DNA of 16,304 bases, taken from positions 1-16,304 of the forward strand of contig JAJFLN010000467.1 of the NCBI GenBank assembly GCA_021772705.1, written 5' to 3'. Positions within the stretch are counted from its first letter, which is position 1. Every line of letters begins with the position of its first letter. Shown one piece after another: positions 12,898 to 16,304 of the stretch. Under the pieces are notes generated by a model, which made no database searches, was not told the DNA's origin, and saw nothing but the letters and a program-made list of their open reading frames with translations. The position numbers and the translations under genes are program-made. The DNA comes from Candidatus Cloacimonadota bacterium (GTDB taxonomy: Bacteria > Muiribacteriota > UBA6191 > JACPRK01).

Positions 12898-13685
12898 AGC
12901 TCCGCTGGCTCGGCACCGCCGGGTTCCGCCTCCAGCACCAGGATGGGACACTCCTGGTGGACCCCTACGTCTCACGAAACGCCCAGGCCCGGCCGTCGCA
13001 TGTTGCCTCCATCGACTCCCTCGGCCCTGCCGACGCCGTGATCCTCTCACACGGACATTTTGACCACGCCGCCGACCTGCCCGAGCTGGCAAAGCGACAT
13101 CCCATGCCGATACACGCCTGTCCTCGTTCCTGCCGCAACCTGGCATTCCGAGGCATCCCGGAGCCGCTGCTGCACCCCATCGAGGCCGGCCAGCTGCTGG
13201 AAATCGGCCCCTTCCAGATCCTCCCTTTTCCCATCCATCACGTCCGGTACGGCGCCGGCCTGGTGCTGAGGACTCTCAAGCGAATCGGAGTGACGGCTCC
13301 GACCTACCTGCCCCTTCTAAAGGACTGGCCCTGCGGGCAGCCATTCGCCTTCCGCATCATCATCGACCAGATCAGCCTGATGCACATGGGCACCGCCGGA
13401 GCGACCCCGGCAGAGCTGGATCGGATCGCCGCCGATCGTCGAGACGAGGTGCTTCTCATCGCCCTCCAGGGCAATGACCGGATTCACGAGATTTCGGCAG
13501 CCATCGTCGACCGCCTCCGCCCCAACCGGGTCATTCCCCAGCATCATGACGACTTCTACCCCCCGGTCTCCCAGGAAGTCCCCCTGCCCCCCTTCACCGA
13601 CCTGGTCCGCCAATGCCAGCCCCACACCCTGGTGACCCCCCTGGAAGTAGGCCAAGAGATCGAGCTCTCAACACGTCCCCCCTGA
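12894..13685 (+). CDS. UlaG-like metallo-beta-lactamase-fold hydrolase
   Basis: This 263-residue cytoplasmic protein begins WLGTAGFRLQ and DGTLLVDPYVS, as in UlaG-type MBL proteins. The zinc motif LSHGHFDHAAD places His53, His55, Asp57 and His58. Further His are at 115-116 (FPIHHVRYG), 164 (SLMHMGTAG) and 217-218 (IPQHHDDF). In related proteins a metal-bridging Asp is expected near the GTAG segment; here MHMGTAG has no Asp, so the second metal site may differ. TTG 12894 is the only start that includes the conserved first strand, and it overlaps the peptidase stop. The likely reaction is hydrolysis of a small ester, lactone or phosphodiester; the substrate is unknown. The pairing with an exported peptidase is probably a separate two-gene operon. 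Confidence 0.85.
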   Translation: MKLRWLGTAGFRLQHQDGTLLVDPYVSRNAQARPSHVASIDSLGPADAVILSHGHFDHAADLPELAKRHPMPIHACPRSCRNLAFRGIPEPLLHPIEAGQLLEIGPFQILPFPIHHVRYGAGLVLRTLKRIGVTAPTYLPLLKDWPCGQPFAFRIIIDQISLMHMGTAGATPAELDRIAADRRDEVLLIALQGNDRIHEISAAIVDRLRPNRVIPQHHDDFYPPVSQEVPLPPFTDLVRQCQPHTLVTPLEVGQEIELSTRPP

Positions 13686-13909
13686 TCCAGGCCACCCGTC
13701 TCCCCCGCCCCCCAAAGCCCGTAGCCCGAGGCCCGAGGCCCTACATTCCCAACTCGATCCTCCCTCTTCCCTGCTATAGTGATCAACGGAAGTTGCCTTG
13801 TCCCAGGGGATGTTCTGCGGAAACGGGGCGCTTCAGATCGCCCGGAACTAAACTGCGGGCCCTCCTCGACTCGTGGGCGGCCCAGAGCACTAGCAGGAGG
13901 TCATCTTCC
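13686..13909. other. Intergenic region before the PspA gene with a possible promoter
   Basis: This 224-base gap begins with a C-rich stretch and two tandem copies of GCCCGAG near 13723-13740. A TATAGT hexamer at 13775-13780 could be a -10 element, but the hexamer 17 bases upstream (ACTCGA) is a poor -35, so a plain sigma-70 promoter is only possible. No -12/-24 sigma-54 pattern like that of enteric pspA was noticed. A frame through this gap continues into the PspA gene, but nothing suggests that it is translated. Confidence 0.4.
13895..13901 (+). promoter_or_regulatory. Ribosome binding site that sets the PspA start
   Basis: AGGAGGT ends 8 bases before ATG 13910, which encodes the expected PspA N-terminus. 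The frame is open about 300 bases further upstream, so this site decides the start. Confidence 0.8.
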
Positions 13910-14659
13910 ATGTGGCAACGAATCAAGAGAATGTTCCGATCCTTCGTCGGGTTCTTCGTCGAGCTTGGCGAGGACCCTGAATTGATACTGCGGCAGAACA
14001 TCCGGGACATGGAGGATCAGATCCCGGACATGAATAAGAACATCGCCATGATCAAGGCGAACCAGACTCTCCTCGAGAAGGAACTGACCCGCCTCAGGCG
14101 GGAGGAGGGCGAGCTTTCTGCCAAGATCCAGGTTGCCCTGAAGGCCAGCCGACGGGACATGGCCCTGAATTACGCCCAGAGGCTCGAGCAGGTCCGGAAG
14201 GACAAGCTTGCCTCGGAGCAGCAGCACGAAATGGCCACCCAGGCCACGGAGAAGGCCATGCAGGTGAAGAAGGCCTTCATGCGCGAGAAGGAGCTGAAGA
14301 CCAAGCAGGCCATGGCCGCCATCCAGGCCAAGAAGCGATCCCAGTGGCAGAGCAAGGTCGCCGACGCCATGGAGAACTTCCAGGTCGCCGGCATGGACGC
14401 GAGCCACGATGAGATGATCCGCCGACTCGACGAGGAATCCGCCGAGAAGGAAGCCCGGATGGAGCTCGCTCTGGGAAACGTGGATCAGGAAGCGGCCCAG
14501 ATCGAAGAGGAAGCCAAGATGCTGGAGGCCAACGATCTGCTCCATCAGTTCGAGCTTCAGATGGGACTGGTTCAGGAGCCGGCTGCAACAACCGCCGCTC
14601 CGGAAAAGACCATGGGCCCCTCCGGCCGGGACGAGGATCGGGAGCGCCAGAAAGCATAG
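13910..14659 (+). CDS. pspA: PspA/IM30 (Vipp1) family membrane-associated protein
   Basis: This 249-residue protein opens with an amphipathic helix (MWQRIKRMFRSFVGFFV) followed by the family-typical EDPELILRQ and DMEDQI. The rest is almost wholly charged coiled coil to about residue 215, with a short Pro/Ala linker and a charged tail. Members of this family are bacterial relatives of ESCRT-III proteins. They bind the cytoplasmic face of the inner membrane through the first helix, polymerise into rods or rings and protect or reshape damaged membrane. The length and conserved start fit a full member. It precedes a Ycf46-like AAA+ ATPase by 89 bases, so the ATPase could disassemble or regulate the polymer; this is inference. 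No PspB, PspC or PspF is visible in the window. Confidence 0.9.
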   Translation: MWQRIKRMFRSFVGFFVELGEDPELILRQNIRDMEDQIPDMNKNIAMIKANQTLLEKELTRLRREEGELSAKIQVALKASRRDMALNYAQRLEQVRKDKLASEQQHEMATQATEKAMQVKKAFMREKELKTKQAMAAIQAKKRSQWQSKVADAMENFQVAGMDASHDEMIRRLDEESAEKEARMELALGNVDQEAAQIEEEAKMLEANDLLHQFELQMGLVQEPAATTAAPEKTMGPSGRDEDRERQKA

Positions 14660-14748
14660 CACCTGAACCAGGCCAGGCTGGAACGGAATCATGAACAATC
14701 TCCGTGGCGAAAGTGTCACAGATGGGCGAAGCAAGGAGTCCCGGCTAG

Positions 14749-16304
14749 ATGGCTGAAGAGTCGAGTGTGAAAGAGACCCAGGTTCCTGACGAGTCCCGGA
14801 AGCCTGTGGATGTTCCGAGGGAGGCGGCGATGCCGGAAGCTGCCTCCGAGTCCGTCGGCGCGGCGGCCGGGACAGAGCAAGCCGCAGGCACGGCGGAGGC
14901 AGAGGATGAGAAGACCACCGCCTCAGCGCCAGAGCCTGAAGTGGAAAAGACCGATGAGGATGACGCCTCCATACATCCTCCTGAACCGAGCTCGGCGGAC
15001 CCGCTGGCTCTCTGGCCACAGTGGGCCCGGGAGATGGCCTGGCGCTACAAGGGTGGCACCATCAGCCAGTTCATCATTCACGGCTCCGTGGCGGATCTGG
15101 TGCCCCACAGGCGACGGAACGCCCCCGTGGCCTTCGTGGGTCTGAAGGAGTTCCTGGCCGATGTGGTCTTCGCTGCCCGGGACGCGGTTATCTTTTACGA
15201 TCAGGCGGCGGGAATCACCTTCTCGGACCCGGATTTGATGGGGGAGTTCAACCGGGTCGTGAAGGCCATCGACACGGCAGCGGGGACCAAATTCGCCGGC
15301 GCCCTGCCTCGGGATCCCGTTCGTGCCCTCTTCCTCATCGAGCGCTTCATCCGGGCGGGGATCACCAACACGAAGCGGCCCAGGCGGGTGGCGGTGATCG
15401 TCGATCACGCCCAGACCGTCGCCGCCGCGGGGGAGTTCGGCTCTCTCACGAGCGACGAGATCGCCACCCTGGTCACCCTGCTCAAATGGGGCAACGATCA
15501 GGCCTTCCTGCAGGCCGATGTGACCATCTGCCTCATCGCCGAGAACCTGGCGGACCTGAATCAGTCCCTGGTCCGGAGCCCCTACACGGCCAAAGTCGAA
15601 GTCGGCATGCCTGGTTTCGAGGAGCGGCTCGAGTACATCCAGGCCCTGGCCAGCCAGCTCGCTTTCAACACCTATTCGGAAGTGAACCCCTCCACCCTGG
15701 CGGAGCTGACGGCCGGTCTGAACCGGGTCAACCTGATGCACGTGATTCATCAGGCCGTCCGGAACGCCCAGAAGATCACCAACAAGTACGTCCATCACAT
15801 GAAGAAGGAGCTGATCGAGAAGGAGTGTTACGGCCTCCTGGAGTTCCTGGAGCCGAAGTACACCCTGGACATGGTCAGCGGCTGCGAGGAAGCCAAGCAA
15901 TGGCTCCGGGAGGACGCAAAGCTCCTGTCCGAGAGCAAGCTCGACGCTCTGCCCATGGGCTATCTCATCTGCGGTCCCGTCGGCACGGGCAAGACGTTCC
16001 TCTCCCAGTGCTACACCGGGACCATTGGCATTCCCTGCGTGAAGCTGAAGAACTTCCGGTCCCAGTGGCAGGGCGTGACGGAGGGAAACTGGGAGCGGAT
16101 ACTGACGGTCCTGAAGGCCACGGGTCCCGTGGGAGTCATCATCGACGAGGCCGACGCCGCCGTCGGCAACCGGTCCAACTCAGGGGACTCAGGCACCTCC
16201 GCCCGGGTCTTCTCCCAGCTTGCCGCCCAGATGGGGGACACCCGCTACCGGGGCAAGATCCTCTGGTTCCTGCTCACCTGTCGCCCGGATCTGCTTCCCG
16301 TGGA
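14749..16304 (+). CDS. Ycf46-like tandem AAA+ ATPase, truncated by the window edge
   Basis: The first 518 codons are present and the gene runs off the right edge. Residues 1 to about 85 are acidic, Pro/Ala-rich and probably disordered. Residues about 95-345 look like a degenerate AAA domain: there is no Walker A, but VAVIVDHAQ near 214-222 sits where Walker B would be, and VGMPGFEERLEYIQAL recalls the end of an AAA core. After KKELIEKECYGLLEFLEP (about 352-368), which resembles the linker of cyanobacterial and chloroplast Ycf46, a second and intact domain begins, with Walker A GPVGTGKT (409-416) and Walker B IIDEAD (464-469); sensor 1 and the arginine finger probably lie beyond or at the edge. 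AAGGAG at 14733-14738 lies 10 bases before the ATG. The gene probably belongs to one operon with pspA. Confidence 0.87.
   Translation, partial: MAEESSVKETQVPDESRKPVDVPREAAMPEAASESVGAAAGTEQAAGTAEAEDEKTTASAPEPEVEKTDEDDASIHPPEPSSADPLALWPQWAREMAWRYKGGTISQFIIHGSVADLVPHRRRNAPVAFVGLKEFLADVVFAARDAVIFYDQAAGITFSDPDLMGEFNRVVKAIDTAAGTKFAGALPRDPVRALFLIERFIRAGITNTKRPRRVAVIVDHAQTVAAAGEFGSLTSDEIATLVTLLKWGNDQAFLQADVTICLIAENLADLNQSLVRSPYTAKVEVGMPGFEERLEYIQALASQLAFNTYSEVNPSTLAELTAGLNRVNLMHVIHQAVRNAQKITNKYVHHMKKELIEKECYGLLEFLEPKYTLDMVSGCEEAKQWLREDAKLLSESKLDALPMGYLICGPVGTGKTFLSQCYTGTIGIPCVKLKNFRSQWQGVTEGNWERILTVLKATGPVGVIIDEADAAVGNRSNSGDSGTSARVFSQLAAQMGDTRYRGKILWFLLTCRPDLLPV

Noticed and set aside
11929..13146. 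Long minus-strand frame opposite the M20 peptidase and MBL genes
   Set aside because: Both plus-strand genes have complete metal-binding motifs; the opposite frame is a GC-driven shadow.
13613..13909. Long upstream extension of the PspA frame
   Set aside because: It overlaps the end of the MBL gene and encodes Pro/Arg-rich sequence unlike any PspA start; the ribosome binding site and conserved N-terminus are at 13910.
1..16304. tRNA, rRNA or riboswitch
   Set aside because: No cloverleaf, rRNA signature or known riboswitch core was seen when reading the gaps on both strands.

Overview
The window is GC-rich, with codons that mostly end in C or G. Several genes start with GTG or TTG, and neighbouring genes often overlap by four bases or sit only a few bases apart. 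Signal peptides followed by OmpA-type peptidoglycan-binding domains indicate a Gram-negative (diderm) bacterium. Nothing seen here allows a safe assignment to a phylum.

Region 1 (about 276-7249) is a same-strand operon: a secreted substrate-binding-protein (SBP)/OmpA fusion, a secreted von Willebrand A (VWA) protein with an intact MIDAS, a second membrane-anchored SBP/OmpA fusion, a free periplasmic SBP, an ABC permease and an ABC ATPase. The last three look like the NitT/TauT-type transporter that often accompanies urea carboxylase in Proteobacteria, but no urea carboxylase, allophanate hydrolase or urease gene is present. All three SBPs carry a related SxGGD(G/A)IV segment, so they look like paralogues. 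Two of them are tethered by OmpA-type domains and one is free.

Region 2 (7250-10011) begins with an intergenic stretch of strong palindromes. It is followed by a tightly coupled pair: a small membrane/coiled-coil protein and a 564-residue soluble protein of no recognised family.

Region 3 (10021-13685) looks like a different functional block. It has a minus-strand exported protein with a possible His/Cys thiol fold, an intergenic region with a long inverted repeat and a nine-G tract, and a TTGA-coupled pair of an exported M20-type metallopeptidase and a UlaG-like metallo-beta-lactamase-fold protein.

Region 4 (13910 to the right edge) has a PspA/IM30 (bacterial ESCRT-III) gene followed by a Ycf46-like tandem AAA+ ATPase, cut by the window end.

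The most interesting reading is a possible envelope system. Peptidoglycan-bound and free SBPs with a secreted VWA protein and an ABC transporter would act on the outer face of the inner membrane, and PspA plus an AAA+ remodeller on the inner face. This link is inference from proximity: the two sets are about 6.6 kb apart and separated by apparently unrelated genes.
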